Shown here one piece after another: positions 24,302 to 33,302 of a stretch of 47,783 nt of DNA. The position numbers were made by a program, and so were the translations under genes. Source of the stretch: Rhodoferax sp. (GTDB lineage Bacteria > Pseudomonadota > Gammaproteobacteria > Burkholderiales > Burkholderiaceae_C); assembly GCA_030685025.1 (NCBI GenBank), contig JAUXWC010000183.1, positions 1 through 47,783 of the forward strand, read 5' to 3'. Below the pieces are notes generated by a model that worked only from the letters and a program-made list of their open reading frames with translations, searched no databases and was not told the origin of the DNA. Numbering within the stretch: the first letter of the stretch is position 1; each line of letters opens with the position of its first letter.

Positions 24302-26346
24302 CCACGCACCCAGCTCCCGACTCGCGCTGGCGCGACACTGGCCGCGCGCGCTCGCCCATGGATGGCGTCTTGCACGCTCAGCCACCCTTGCGACGCCTCG
24401 CGGCAGGCTGGCTGCTGCTCGCGCTGAGCGCATTGGCGCTGTCAACCGTGTTCGCGGTGTTGCTGGTGCTGGCCAGAACACCCGCCTCCAGCGTGTTGGC
24501 CAGCGCGGGTGACTTGTTTGGCCGCGCCTTGGTGCTACATGTCAGCTTGGCGGTCGTGGTTTGGTTCTTGTGCGCCGCCGCGGCAATCTGGACGCTGGCG
24601 GCCGGTGGGGCGGCGGGCGCGTGGCGCTGGGCCGCGCTGGTGTTAGCGGCACTGGGCGTGCTGGCCATGCTGGTGGCGGTGCTGCAGGACGCATCGGTGC
24701 CGGTGCTGGCCAACTACCTGCCGGTGCTCGACAGTGTGGTGTTTCTGGCCGGATTGTCGCTGTTTCTGGCAGGCATTGCCCTGTGCGCGGTGGCGTGTGG
24801 CAGCGCACTGATTCGTCAAGTGGCGTGGCGCCAGCTTGAACCTTGGCGCCTTGGCGCCGCTTTGTCGATGCTGGCCGCGCTGATCGCCGTGGCGGCGCTG
24901 GTCGTGTCGCTGGCGCTGCTTGGGCTGCCGCGGCAGGCTGGCGCCTTTGAGATACTGGCTTGGGGGCCCGGCCATGTATTGCAGTTTGTGCATGTCGTGC
25001 TACTGATGAGTGTCTGGATCGTGCTGGGTGAGCAGGTGCTAGGGCAGGCACTGGCCCCGCGTGACTGGCTGACGGCTCTGCTGTTGCTGGCGGCTGCGCC
25101 GGTTCTGCTGGCGCCGGTCATCTATCTGAGTGTTCCGATTGATGGCTCCGAGTTTCGGCGCTGGTTCACGGCACTGATGGTGTGGGGCGCCTGGCCCGCC
25201 GGCGCGCTGCTGGCGATGCGCCTGCTGCAGCAGCTCAAACGCGCCGGGCGCACCGTCTGGGCCACCCCGCCTGGCGTGGCCTTGCTACTGTCGGTGCTGC
25301 TGTTTTTGCTGGGCTGTGGATTGGGCGCGCTGATTCGAAACGACTCGACCATGGTGCCCGCGCACTACCACGGCACGGTGGGCGCGGTAACCCTGGCCTA
25401 CATGGCGCTGGGTTACCAGTTGCTGGCGGCCTTTGGCCCGGCGCACACGGCAGCCACGCTGCCGCGCTGGCAGCCCTTGCTGTATGGATCGGGTTTACTG
25501 GTGTTGGCGCTGGCGCTGGCCTGGTCAGGCTCGCTGGGCGTGCCGCGCAAGACCTTGCATGTCGATGTGCTGGTGCGCTACCCGAGCTATTTCGCCGCCA
25601 TGGCCCTGGTTGCCCTGGGTGGACTGATGGCGCTCGCCGGCGCTGGCATGTTTGTGATCAACGTCGTGCAACGGCTGCGCGATGGCAGGCGTGCAGCGCC
25701 CGCGCGCGCGCGCCGCCGTGATGTCAGGTGGCCGGCGGTGGGTCTGACGCTTGGCTTGACTGGCGCGCTCGGGGCGCTACTGGCCTATTGGCCGAGCGAG
25801 CGCCCCGGCGATGATGTGGCGGCGCGGCACGCCGACCCACGCCGTGACGCCAGCCTGCATGCCGCACAAATGCGCAGCCAGGAAGTCGAACAGCGCTTTT
25901 CGCGCGCGGTGCAATTACTTGGTCTCAAGCAGTTCGAAGCCGCTGGATCTGAATTGCACCGCGTGCTGGAGTTGGCGCCGCAGATGCCCGAGGCGCATGT
26001 GAACATGGGTTTTGCCATGCTGGGTTTGCAGCGTTACGCGGTGGCGCGAGACTTCTTCGGCGTGGCGATCGACTTGAAACGCACTCAGATCAACGCCTAC
26101 TTTGGATTGGCGGTGGCACTGGAGGGCCTGCATGACCTGCCCGGTGCGCTGGGTGCCATGCGCAGCTACATCCACCTGAGTGCGGCGCAAGACAGCCACC
26201 TGCCCAAGGCCCATGCGGCCATTGGGCGCTGGGAAGCGGCGTTGAAACGGCAGCCCGGCCCTGGCGCAACCGATCAACAAGCCATGGCCCTGCCCAGCAG
26301 CGAGAGAAACCCGATGGTCGAGGCGTCACCGGTGAGGACGCCATGA
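24298..26346 (+). CDS. Haem-copper-oxidase-subunit-I-like membrane protein fused to TPRs
   Basis: The 682-aa protein starts at TTG 24298 with AGGGGA upstream and overlaps the ccsA stop; ATG 24358 is an alternative. There are about 12 membrane helices over residues 35-460. Histidines sit where subunit I of haem-copper oxidases has them: H81 in ALVLHVSLAVVVWF, H226 in WGPGHVLQFVH, and H356/H358 in VPAHYHGTVGAV. The His-His pair of helix VII and the Tyr that complete the copper-B site are not seen. A further helix (about 477-497) leads to a periplasmic TPR domain (about 530-650). I read it as a dihaem b-type electron carrier without oxygen reductase activity, perhaps passing quinol electrons to the periplasmic cytochromes; that is inference. 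Confidence 0.65.
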   Translation: MTTHPAPDSRWRDTGRARSPMDGVLHAQPPLRRLAAGWLLLALSALALSTVFAVLLVLARTPASSVLASAGDLFGRALVLHVSLAVVVWFLCAAAAIWTLAAGGAAGAWRWAALVLAALGVLAMLVAVLQDASVPVLANYLPVLDSVVFLAGLSLFLAGIALCAVACGSALIRQVAWRQLEPWRLGAALSMLAALIAVAALVVSLALLGLPRQAGAFEILAWGPGHVLQFVHVVLLMSVWIVLGEQVLGQALAPRDWLTALLLLAAAPVLLAPVIYLSVPIDGSEFRRWFTALMVWGAWPAGALLAMRLLQQLKRAGRTVWATPPGVALLLSVLLFLLGCGLGALIRNDSTMVPAHYHGTVGAVTLAYMALGYQLLAAFGPAHTAATLPRWQPLLYGSGLLVLALALAWSGSLGVPRKTLHVDVLVRYPSYFAAMALVALGGLMALAGAGMFVINVVQRLRDGRRAAPARARRRDVRWPAVGLTLGLTGALGALLAYWPSERPGDDVAARHADPRRDASLHAAQMRSQEVEQRFSRAVQLLGLKQFEAAGSELHRVLELAPQMPEAHVNMGFAMLGLQRYAVARDFFGVAIDLKRTQINAYFGLAVALEGLHDLPGALGAMRSYIHLSAAQDSHLPKAHAAIGRWEAALKRQPGPGATDQQAMALPSSERNPMVEASPVRTP

Positions 26347-26900
26347 ACACTGCTTGGCGGCTGCACCAACGCCGGCTCTGGCCGCGCTGGGTGGCGATGT
26401 GCCTGTTGCTGCTGGCACTCGCGGCCTGCGACAAACCAGGTGCGCCAGCGCCAAGCACGCTGGTCGAGGGCCAGGCGTTCCCGTCTTTCATGCTTGATTT
26501 CATAGCCGGTACCGACGGCGAGCGTCAAAGCCTGGCGGGCAAGACGGTGGTGCTCAATATTTGGGCCACTTGGTGCGCGCCGTGCCGCCGCGAAATGCCC
26601 GACCTGGAGCGTTTGAGCAAGACCCTGGATCCAGCGCGATTTGTCGTGCTTGGACTGTCCACCGACCGTGATGCGCTGCTGGCGTCTGAGTTTCTGACTC
26701 GGCATCGCATCACCTTTGCGAACTATTTTGATCCGGACGGCACCGTTTCGCGCCAGTTGGGATTGCGTGTCTACCCAGCGACCTTTGTCATCGCGCCCAA
26801 TCGCATCTTGCTGCGCCGCCTCACTGGTTGGCACGATTGGAACAGTCCGGACATGCTTGGTTTGCTGGAGGCGTTGGACCGGGCGCAGACTCGCCCTTGA
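26343..26900 (+). CDS. TlpA/ResA-like thioredoxin lipoprotein
   Basis: The 185-aa protein starts at ATG 26343, overlapping the previous stop. The lipobox LAAC anchors it at the membrane. The thioredoxin fold has the active site WATWCAPCR (CxxC) near residue 75 and a cis-Pro region YPATFVIAPN near 140. ResA/TlpA/CcmG proteins reduce CxxCH cysteines before haem attachment. As the last gene of the long block after ResB and CcsA, it completes a maturation set. Confidence 0.9.
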   Translation: MNTAWRLHQRRLWPRWVAMCLLLLALAACDKPGAPAPSTLVEGQAFPSFMLDFIAGTDGERQSLAGKTVVLNIWATWCAPCRREMPDLERLSKTLDPARFVVLGLSTDRDALLASEFLTRHRITFANYFDPDGTVSRQLGLRVYPATFVIAPNRILLRRLTGWHDWNSPDMLGLLEALDRAQTRP

Positions 26901-26986
26901 TGGCCACGGCTCAGACTGGTTCATCTTGAAAGCCCCTTCGTGATGTCGATCATTGTTTCAACTTATTTCCTGACCACGGAGTTGCC

Positions 26987-28570
26987 ATGAACAGCACCAC
27001 CTCCGTCGAAGCGCCCGGCACGTTCGACGCGACTGCGAATTCCGGGCAGCGACCGATTCGCGAGCGCCGGGCAACGGCCCGGCTTGATCTGGCCCTGTCG
27101 GTTCGGACCAAGGGCCTGATCCTGTTTTGCACCTTGATCGTGTATTCGGTTCTGATTGCCTGGTTCGCGTTTCATCAAAAGGGCCTGTTGCTGCGTGACT
27201 TCGAGGCCATACAAAGTGCGCTGGAAACCGAAGCGATGCTCAAGCAAGTGGATGCCTCGACCTTTCATGCCATCGCCGCGATTTCGGCCAACATTGATTC
27301 ATCCGACCGCGAGGCAGGGATGCGGCGCATCCAGATGCATCATCAATTGTTCCTGTCCCGTCAGGCAATCCTGGTGCACCAATTCCCGAAAGGCTCGCCC
27401 AACGCGTCGCACTTGATCGCCGCGTTTGAAGCGGCCAACAAAAACCCCTCCACCGTCAATTTGAAGCTGCTGACGGCGGAGTTGATCGAATGGGAGGCCG
27501 ATCTCACACGCTTGATCGAGCGGGTTCAGGAAAACCGCAAAACCCTGTCCGAGCGCTACCGCCAGCGCGCGGACTCGTCGGCGATGACGGTGTTTTGGCT
27601 CGGTGCAATGGGCCTGGGTCTGCTCGGCGCGGTGATAGGCCTGTTTTTCAGGCGTTTGGCCATTGACTTGCGCAGTCTGCGCAACAAGGCGCTGGAAACC
27701 GTCAATGGCGTTCGCGGCCAGCCCATCCTCATCACCCGGCGCGACGAAGTGGGGCATTTGACGACCGCCATCAACAGCATGGCCCACACCTTGGACCGAC
27801 ACGAGAAAGACCTGATGCTGGAGCGTCAAAAGTACTTTCACCAGGAAAAAATGGCCGCCATTGGCACCTTGGCGGCCGGCATCACCCATGAGATCGGCAA
27901 CCCCATCGCGGCCATTTCAGGCATCGCGCAGGAGATGGTGGAGCGCCGCGCCGCCGGTCCAAGCAGTTGCACCTCGGAGACCTGCATGGGCTGCCAGCCC
28001 GAGTTGATTTATGCGCAAACCCTGCGACTGGCCGCGATCACGCGCGAGATCTCGGACTTTGCCTCGCCACGGGTGGTCGAGCCGCAGTTGCTCGATCTCA
28101 ACGCGCAACTGCGCAGCACCGCCAGCTTGATTCGGTACGACAAGCGCCTGCAGCACATCACCTTGCGTTTCGAGCTGGATTCGCAGTTGCCGGCGATCCA
28201 CGGGGTGGCCGATCAGCTTACTCAAGTGATCATGAACCTGTTGATCAATGCGGTCGATGCACTCGAAGGCGTGCAGGGCCGCACGCCAACCATCACCATC
28301 GCCACCAGCGCCGATGCCCATCGCGCCTGGATGGTGATTGCCGACAACGGCTGCGGCATGGGTTCAGGCGTGCTCAACCGGGTGTTCGAGGCCTTCTTTA
28401 CCACCAAACCCGCCGGCAAGGGCACCGGGCTGGGCTTGTCCTTGTGCTATTCAATCGCCAAGACCCACGGCGCTACCATTGAGATCGACTCCACCCCCGG
28501 CGTTGGCACGCGGGTGCATGTGTATTTCCCCCTGAACAACTCACTCCACAGCGAAGCGTGTGCCCTATGA
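26987..28570 (+). CDS. Membrane histidine kinase with a cysteine cluster in the dimerisation domain
   Basis: The 527-aa protein starts at ATG 26987 behind GGAG. There is a first helix near 43-63, a helical periplasmic sensor (about 64-198), a second helix near 200-221, HAMP (about 222-272), and HisKA with GITHEIGNPIAAISG (H301). The loop after the phospho-acceptor helix carries C328, C333 and C336 (SCTSETCMGC), a possible redox or metal site. The ATPase is intact: VIMNLLINAVDAL, DNGCGMG and GTGLGLSL. It overlaps the NtrC-type regulator gene by ATGA, so this is a cognate pair and the best candidate controller of the sigma-54 promoters here. Confidence 0.9.
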   Translation: MNSTTSVEAPGTFDATANSGQRPIRERRATARLDLALSVRTKGLILFCTLIVYSVLIAWFAFHQKGLLLRDFEAIQSALETEAMLKQVDASTFHAIAAISANIDSSDREAGMRRIQMHHQLFLSRQAILVHQFPKGSPNASHLIAAFEAANKNPSTVNLKLLTAELIEWEADLTRLIERVQENRKTLSERYRQRADSSAMTVFWLGAMGLGLLGAVIGLFFRRLAIDLRSLRNKALETVNGVRGQPILITRRDEVGHLTTAINSMAHTLDRHEKDLMLERQKYFHQEKMAAIGTLAAGITHEIGNPIAAISGIAQEMVERRAAGPSSCTSETCMGCQPELIYAQTLRLAAITREISDFASPRVVEPQLLDLNAQLRSTASLIRYDKRLQHITLRFELDSQLPAIHGVADQLTQVIMNLLINAVDALEGVQGRTPTITIATSADAHRAWMVIADNGCGMGSGVLNRVFEAFFTTKPAGKGTGLGLSLCYSIAKTHGATIEIDSTPGVGTRVHVYFPLNNSLHSEACAL

Positions 28571-29985
28571 AACCCCTCAAAGTCATCGTGATTGACGATG
28601 AACCGGCGATCCGTCAGATCCTGGCGGCCAATCTGCTCAAGGCCGGTTATGTTGTGCTGCAGGCCCAAAACGGCCTGGAAGCCTTGCAGCGCTTGACGCA
28701 GGGCGACATCGACGTGGCGATTTGCGACATCCGCATGCCCGACCTCGACGGCATTGAGCTGGTCCGGCGCGTGCGCACGCTCGGACTGGATGTCAACTTC
28801 ATCATGATGACCGCATTTGGCTCGATGGACACCGCGATTGAAGCCATCAAGGCCGGCGCTTCGGACTACCTGGTCAAGCCGGTGCGCAAGGAGGAGGTCT
28901 TGCATCGGCTGGAGAAAATCCAGGACGTGCGCGGCCTGCGCGCCGAGAACCGGGTGCTGCGCAACCTGGTGCAAGGCCGCAAGGAAGACCAGTTTGTCTT
29001 CACGTCGCCGGTCATGCGCGACCTGGACCGGTTGATTTCAAAAGTTTCGCCCACCGACAGCACGGTTCTGGTCACTGGGGAGAGCGGCACCGGAAAAGGC
29101 GTTATCGCACGGCGGATCCACCAGCAGAGCTTGCGCGCCAACGCGCCCTTCATCGCCGTGAACTGCGGCGCCTTGCCGGAGAACTTGATCGAAAGTGAGC
29201 TGTTCGGGCACACCAAGGGCGCGTTCACCGGTGCCGACAAAGCCAGGAAGGGGCTGTTCCTGGAAGCCGACACCGGCACTATCTTCCTCGACGAGATCGG
29301 CGAGCTACCGCTGATGCTGCAAGTCAAGCTGCTGCACGTGATTGAGGGGAAATCGATCCGCGCCGTTGGCAGCGAGCAAGAGCGCCGCGCCGACGTGCGC
29401 ATCGTCGCGGCGACCAACCGCGATTTGCAGCAAATGGTGGCGGAAGGCAAGTTCCGCGAGGACTTGTACTTTCGCCTCAGCGTGTTCCACATTCACGCGC
29501 CGCCCTTGCGTGAAAGGCGTGAAGATATCTTGGAATTGGTGCGCTTCTTGCTTGTCAGAAGTGCGACGGGTTTAACCGATGTGTCGGACATTTCGATCGA
29601 CCCCGATGCCGAGGAGATGCTGGCTGCCTATGAGTGGCCCGGCAATGTACGGGAAATGGAGAACGTGGTGGGGCGCGCGTTGATCATGGCCGATGAGGGA
29701 CACGTCACCCGCGCCGATTTGCCGCCGCAGATCGCGCGCGCGGTGCCCGCGCTCGCGTCGGAGGTGACGCAACAGGACGCCGGTGGCAGCTTGCGCGATC
29801 AGGTCAGACGGTTTGAGAGCGCGCTCATCTTCAACGCCATCAACGCGGCCAATGGGGACCGCCGGCGGGCAGCGGAGAAGCTGGGCATGGGTTTGTCCAG
29901 CTTGTACCGAAAGATGGAGGAGTTTCAAGCCCGCGGACTGACTTTGGGTGAGCGCGGATTGCCCGACGAGAACCGTCTGGTCTGA
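28567..29985 (+). CDS. NtrC-family sigma-54-dependent response regulator
   Basis: The 472-aa protein starts at ATG 28567 (GTG 28558 is less likely). The receiver has DD at 10-11, the phospho-acceptor D54 (AICDIRMPDLDG), T82 and K104. The AAA+ domain has Walker A GESGTGKG (171-178), the sigma-54 contact loop GAFTGA (218-223), Walker B TIFLDEIGEL (238-247) and arginine-finger region REDLYFRLSVF. A Fis-type helix-turn-helix ends the protein (NGDRRRAAEKLGMGLSSLYRKM). Phosphorylation by the upstream kinase would let it activate -24/-12 promoters such as those listed here. Confidence 0.95.
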   Translation: MKPLKVIVIDDEPAIRQILAANLLKAGYVVLQAQNGLEALQRLTQGDIDVAICDIRMPDLDGIELVRRVRTLGLDVNFIMMTAFGSMDTAIEAIKAGASDYLVKPVRKEEVLHRLEKIQDVRGLRAENRVLRNLVQGRKEDQFVFTSPVMRDLDRLISKVSPTDSTVLVTGESGTGKGVIARRIHQQSLRANAPFIAVNCGALPENLIESELFGHTKGAFTGADKARKGLFLEADTGTIFLDEIGELPLMLQVKLLHVIEGKSIRAVGSEQERRADVRIVAATNRDLQQMVAEGKFREDLYFRLSVFHIHAPPLRERREDILELVRFLLVRSATGLTDVSDISIDPDAEEMLAAYEWPGNVREMENVVGRALIMADEGHVTRADLPPQIARAVPALASEVTQQDAGGSLRDQVRRFESALIFNAINAANGDRRRAAEKLGMGLSSLYRKMEEFQARGLTLGERGLPDENRLV

Positions 29986-30034
29986 GGCAACGCGAGGAAA
30001 AACCGTGAAAACTGTATTGATACCAGGAGCCAGT

Positions 30035-30568
30035 GTGAAAAACCTGATGGCCGCGATCATGTTGTCCGCGCTAGCCGTGCCTTGTGCATTGGCCGGTCCG
30101 GCCGAGGATACCGAATTGGCGGAGAAAGAATTCGCGCGCGGCGATCTGGTGGCCTCGCTGGGCTTGTGGCGCAAGGCCGCGCAACAAGGGTATGCGCCGG
30201 CGCAGGCCAGACTTGGCGACATCCTGGACAAGGCCGAGGAAGACACCGAGGCGGTTGAGTGGTATCGCAAGGCAGCGGCACAGGGCAACGCAGCGGGTGA
30301 ATACGGCTTGGGGCAGATGTATGCCAAAGGCGAAGGGGTCAAGAAAGACCCGGAGCAAGCCCGTTTGCATATTCTGAAAGCGGCGGAGAAGAGCTATCTT
30401 GCGGCGGTGATCCTGATGATGGAGGCTTACCGAACCGGTGGGCTGGGCCTGGCGGTTGACCACCAGAGGGCCGACATCTGGGAGGCCAAATTGATCAGCC
30501 TGTCACCGGGCTACCAACGCACGCCCGCGAAAGCCTCGGACCAATCGAAGAAGGCCGCCAGCAAATGA
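30035..30568 (+). CDS. Sel1-like repeat exported protein
   Basis: From GTG 30035 (AGGAG seven bases upstream) the 177-aa product has a clean signal peptide ending ALA. GTG 30005, with GAGGAA before it, is an alternative that adds 10 residues. The body contains Sel1/TPR-like repeats: LGLWRKAAQQGYAPAQARLGDIL, EWYRKAAAQGNAAGEYGLGQMYAKG and ARLHILKAAEKSYLAAV. Such repeats bind proteins. It overlaps the monohaem cytochrome gene by four bases and may be an assembly partner in the 30035-35192 operon. Confidence 0.8.
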   Translation: MKNLMAAIMLSALAVPCALAGPAEDTELAEKEFARGDLVASLGLWRKAAQQGYAPAQARLGDILDKAEEDTEAVEWYRKAAAQGNAAGEYGLGQMYAKGEGVKKDPEQARLHILKAAEKSYLAAVILMMEAYRTGGLGLAVDHQRADIWEAKLISLSPGYQRTPAKASDQSKKAASK

Positions 30569-30882
30569 CGCGGGAACGGATTGCCTTGCGGCCACTGCTG
30601 CTGAGCCTGAGTCTGACGTTGGCGTGCGGCGCCGCATGGGCCGCCGATGTCAACAAGGGGCGACAGACCTACGCCCAGCAGTGCGCCATTTGCCATGGGC
30701 CGTCGGGCACGAGTGTCTTGCCCGGTGCGCCCAATTTCAGCCGCGGCGAGGCGCTGATGCGGCCGGACTTCACCTTGCTGGCGTCGGTTCGAATGGGCAA
30801 GAACGCGATGCCCGCGTTTCGTGGCGTGCTGGCCGACCGGGACATCCTGGATGTGATTGCTTATTTAAGGACTTTGCATTGA
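30565..30882 (+). CDS. Monohaem class I cytochrome c
   Basis: The 105-aa protein has a signal peptide ending WAA-D, the haem motif CAICH near residue 43, and a probable axial Met in KNAMPAF near 87, giving a small His/Met cytochrome of the c5/c8 size class. It ends ILDVIAYLRTL, the usual C-terminal helix. Its TGA overlaps the ATG of the next propeller gene. Likely a soluble periplasmic electron shuttle. Confidence 0.9.
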   Translation: MTRERIALRPLLLSLSLTLACGAAWAADVNKGRQTYAQQCAICHGPSGTSVLPGAPNFSRGEALMRPDFTLLASVRMGKNAMPAFRGVLADRDILDVIAYLRTLH

Positions 30883-31970
30883 TGCGTTCATTCATAACTG
30901 CCTTGCTAGGTGCACTGCTTGCAACCAGCACCCACCTGGCCCTGGCTCAGGCCAACCTGCCCTTGGCGGAGCTTGTGCCGACCGTGGTTGAGACTTTCAA
31001 CGTCGGCGAGACGGTTTACGTTCGCGCCTTGGCGGTCGAACCGAAGGCCGGTGCTTTGTGGGTCGGCACTTCCAAGGGCGTCCACGAAATCGATCTGGCC
31101 AGCGGCAAGCCTCGGCGCACCTTCACCCGGGCCAACGGTTTGGCCAATGAATACGTATTCGCCATAGGCATCGACAAGGAAGGCTACAAATGGTTTGGCA
31201 CCAACGCCGGTGGTGTCTCGCGTTACCGCGATGAGAAGTGGAAGACCTTCTTCCCGATGCATGGCTTGGCCGACTACTGGGTCTATTCGTTCGCCAACCA
31301 GAAGAACGGCGACCTGTGGATCGGCACCTGGGCTGGCGTGAACGTGGTCGACATGAAGACACTGAAGTTCCGCACCTACGTCAAGGAACTGGTCAACGAA
31401 TGGGTGTACGGCCTGGGCGTCGATGCGCGCGATCAGGTCTGGTTCGGCACCGAGGGCGGTGTGTCCATGTTCGACGGCAAGACCTGGCGCTCCTGGACCC
31501 ATGCGGACGGCCTGGGCGCCGACAACGCCAACAAGCTGGTGGCCAGCCCCAACACGGGCTTGGGCACCCGCTCGCGCCATGACTTGGGTTTGGGCACGCA
31601 AGACGGTGCGCCCACCTACAACCCGAACTACGTGTTCTCGATTCTGGTTGCCAACGATCAGTCGATCTGGGCCGGCACCTGGGGTGGCGGCGTGAGCCGC
31701 TTCGATGGCAAGAAGTGGACCAACTTCACCACCAAGGACGGCCTGGCCGGCAACATCGTCTACAGCATCGCGCAGGACGCCAAGGGCGTGTACTGGTTCG
31801 GCACGAGCCAGGGCTTGACGCGTTACGACGGCAAGACCTGGCGCAGCGTGGACAAGACCACCGGACTGCTCGACAACAACGTCTATTCCCTGGCGGTGGC
31901 GCCAAATGGCGACATCTGGGCTGGAACCAAGCGCGGAGTCGCGCGTGTCAATCAATCAAAAAGGAAGTAG
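30882..31970 (+). CDS. Exported Reg_prop (two-component regulator propeller) protein
   Basis: The 362-aa protein has a signal peptide ending LAQA (about residue 22). It is then built of beta-propeller repeats of the Reg_prop type, with blades such as GALWVGTSKGVHEID, GYKWFGTNAGGVSRY, GDLWIGTWAGVNVVD, DQVWFGTEGGVSMFDGKTW and QSIWAGTWGGGVSRFDGKKW. There is no kinase, membrane segment or DNA-binding domain, unlike the hybrid sensors in which these repeats are usually met. A ligand- or protein-binding role in the periplasm is likely. It is followed by a paralogue at 31978. Confidence 0.85.
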   Translation: MRSFITALLGALLATSTHLALAQANLPLAELVPTVVETFNVGETVYVRALAVEPKAGALWVGTSKGVHEIDLASGKPRRTFTRANGLANEYVFAIGIDKEGYKWFGTNAGGVSRYRDEKWKTFFPMHGLADYWVYSFANQKNGDLWIGTWAGVNVVDMKTLKFRTYVKELVNEWVYGLGVDARDQVWFGTEGGVSMFDGKTWRSWTHADGLGADNANKLVASPNTGLGTRSRHDLGLGTQDGAPTYNPNYVFSILVANDQSIWAGTWGGGVSRFDGKKWTNFTTKDGLAGNIVYSIAQDAKGVYWFGTSQGLTRYDGKTWRSVDKTTGLLDNNVYSLAVAPNGDIWAGTKRGVARVNQSKRK

Positions 31971-31977
31971 CAAGATC

Positions 31978-33234
31978 ATGGCGCAATGGAACAAGAAATC
32001 GGTGGCAATCGTCTCGGCAAGCGTGCTGGGTTTGCTGGGCCTGACTGGTGGAGCTTACTATTTTGGGCAACGACAGGCCCTGCGCCCTCAGCCCTCGGCC
32101 CTGAAGCTGCCAAGTGCCGGGCAGTTGAAGGCGCCGGGCGCGCCCGCGCCGGTTCAAACGCCCACCGCCGCGGTCGACGGACCGCAGCAGCAAGGCAAGG
32201 TGCAGGTTGACCCGAACGCCAAGTTCACCCACTTTCGGGTGGGCAACCGCAACGTCAAGTCGATGTTGCTTGACGGCAAGCTGCTGTGGGTCGGCACCTC
32301 TGGCGGCGTCATCAAATACGATACCTCCAACGACGAGTACCGCCTGTTCGATGCCCGCAACGGCTTGTTGTCCAACGGCATCTTCCACGTCAGCAAGCTC
32401 GACAACCGCATCATGGTCGGCACCTACGGCGGCGGCATGTCCCTGTATGACCCGGCCAACGACAAGTGGGAGAACTTCAATATTCCGGAGGGCTTGGGCG
32501 ACGCGTTTGTTTATGGCGTGATGAAAGCCTCCAACGGTGATGTCTGGGTAGCCACCTGGTCCGGCGCCAACCGAATCCGCGGCGGCGCGCTCAAGGACCG
32601 CTCCAAATGGGATCTGTTCACGGTCGAAAACACCAAGAACGGCTTGCCCAACGACTGGGTGTACGGAATCGCCGAGGGCAAGAACGGCGAAATCTGGATG
32701 GCCACCGAAGGTGGTTTGGCGCGCTACATGAACGGCAAGTGGGACAACTGGAACCATGCCAAGGGCTTGGGCGCGCCGTTCGAGCTGGTCAAGAACGACA
32801 TCAAGTTCGACAGCGATCCGGCACAGGTCTCGGTACACCACGCCAAGCAGAAAGAGGAGATGGGTCTACAGGGCATCAACGTTGCCTACAACCCGAACTA
32901 CATCGTCTCCTTGCAGGTGGACAAGGACGGCGTGGTCTGGTGCGGAACCTGGGGCGGCGGCCTGGCCCGCTTTGATGGCAAGACCTGGCGCAACTACACG
33001 GTGGCCGACGGCCTGCCGGGCAACCACGTGTTCATGTTGCACACCGATGCCGAGGGCAAGACCTGGATCGGCACCAACAACGGCTTGGCACGCCGCGAGG
33101 GCGACAAGTTCGTGGTCATGACGACGGAACACGGGCTGTTCTCCAACAACGTGTTCTCGATGGCGACCGGCGCCAATGGCGACCAGTGGATCGGCAGTTT
33201 TGGTGGCGTGGCGCACCTGAAGGCGCGCAAGTAA
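31978..33234 (+). CDS. Membrane-anchored Reg_prop beta-propeller protein
   Basis: The 418-aa protein starts at ATG 31978, seven bases after the previous stop, with AAGGAAG upstream. A single N-terminal helix (about 9-27) without a clear cleavage site is followed by a Pro/Ala-rich linker (to about 75) and Reg_prop blades (LLWVGTSGGVIKYD, IMVGTYGGGMSLYD, GDVWVATWSGANRI, GEIWMATEGGLARY, GVVWCGTWGGGLARFDGKTW, GKTWIGTNNGLARR). It is a paralogue of the 30882 protein, tethered to the membrane. Together they may form a periplasmic sensing or docking platform for the heptahaem cytochrome encoded downstream. Confidence 0.85.
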   Translation: MAQWNKKSVAIVSASVLGLLGLTGGAYYFGQRQALRPQPSALKLPSAGQLKAPGAPAPVQTPTAAVDGPQQQGKVQVDPNAKFTHFRVGNRNVKSMLLDGKLLWVGTSGGVIKYDTSNDEYRLFDARNGLLSNGIFHVSKLDNRIMVGTYGGGMSLYDPANDKWENFNIPEGLGDAFVYGVMKASNGDVWVATWSGANRIRGGALKDRSKWDLFTVENTKNGLPNDWVYGIAEGKNGEIWMATEGGLARYMNGKWDNWNHAKGLGAPFELVKNDIKFDSDPAQVSVHHAKQKEEMGLQGINVAYNPNYIVSLQVDKDGVVWCGTWGGGLARFDGKTWRNYTVADGLPGNHVFMLHTDAEGKTWIGTNNGLARREGDKFVVMTTEHGLFSNNVFSMATGANGDQWIGSFGGVAHLKARK

Positions 33235-33302
33235 ACGTGCGCTCACGCCGTGCTTGATGCACCGCGCGAACTCGACCGCGCACCCGGTTGAAGGAGCTGG
33301 CC

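Noticed and set aside
24298-26346. Annotation as a true terminal oxidase
   Set aside because: The helix VII His-His pair and the tyrosine needed for the copper-B centre are not visible, and no subunit II or III genes are nearby.
30882-33234. The two Reg_prop proteins as hybrid two-component sensors
   Set aside because: They carry only propeller repeats with a signal peptide or one anchor; no kinase, receiver or DNA-binding domain is present.
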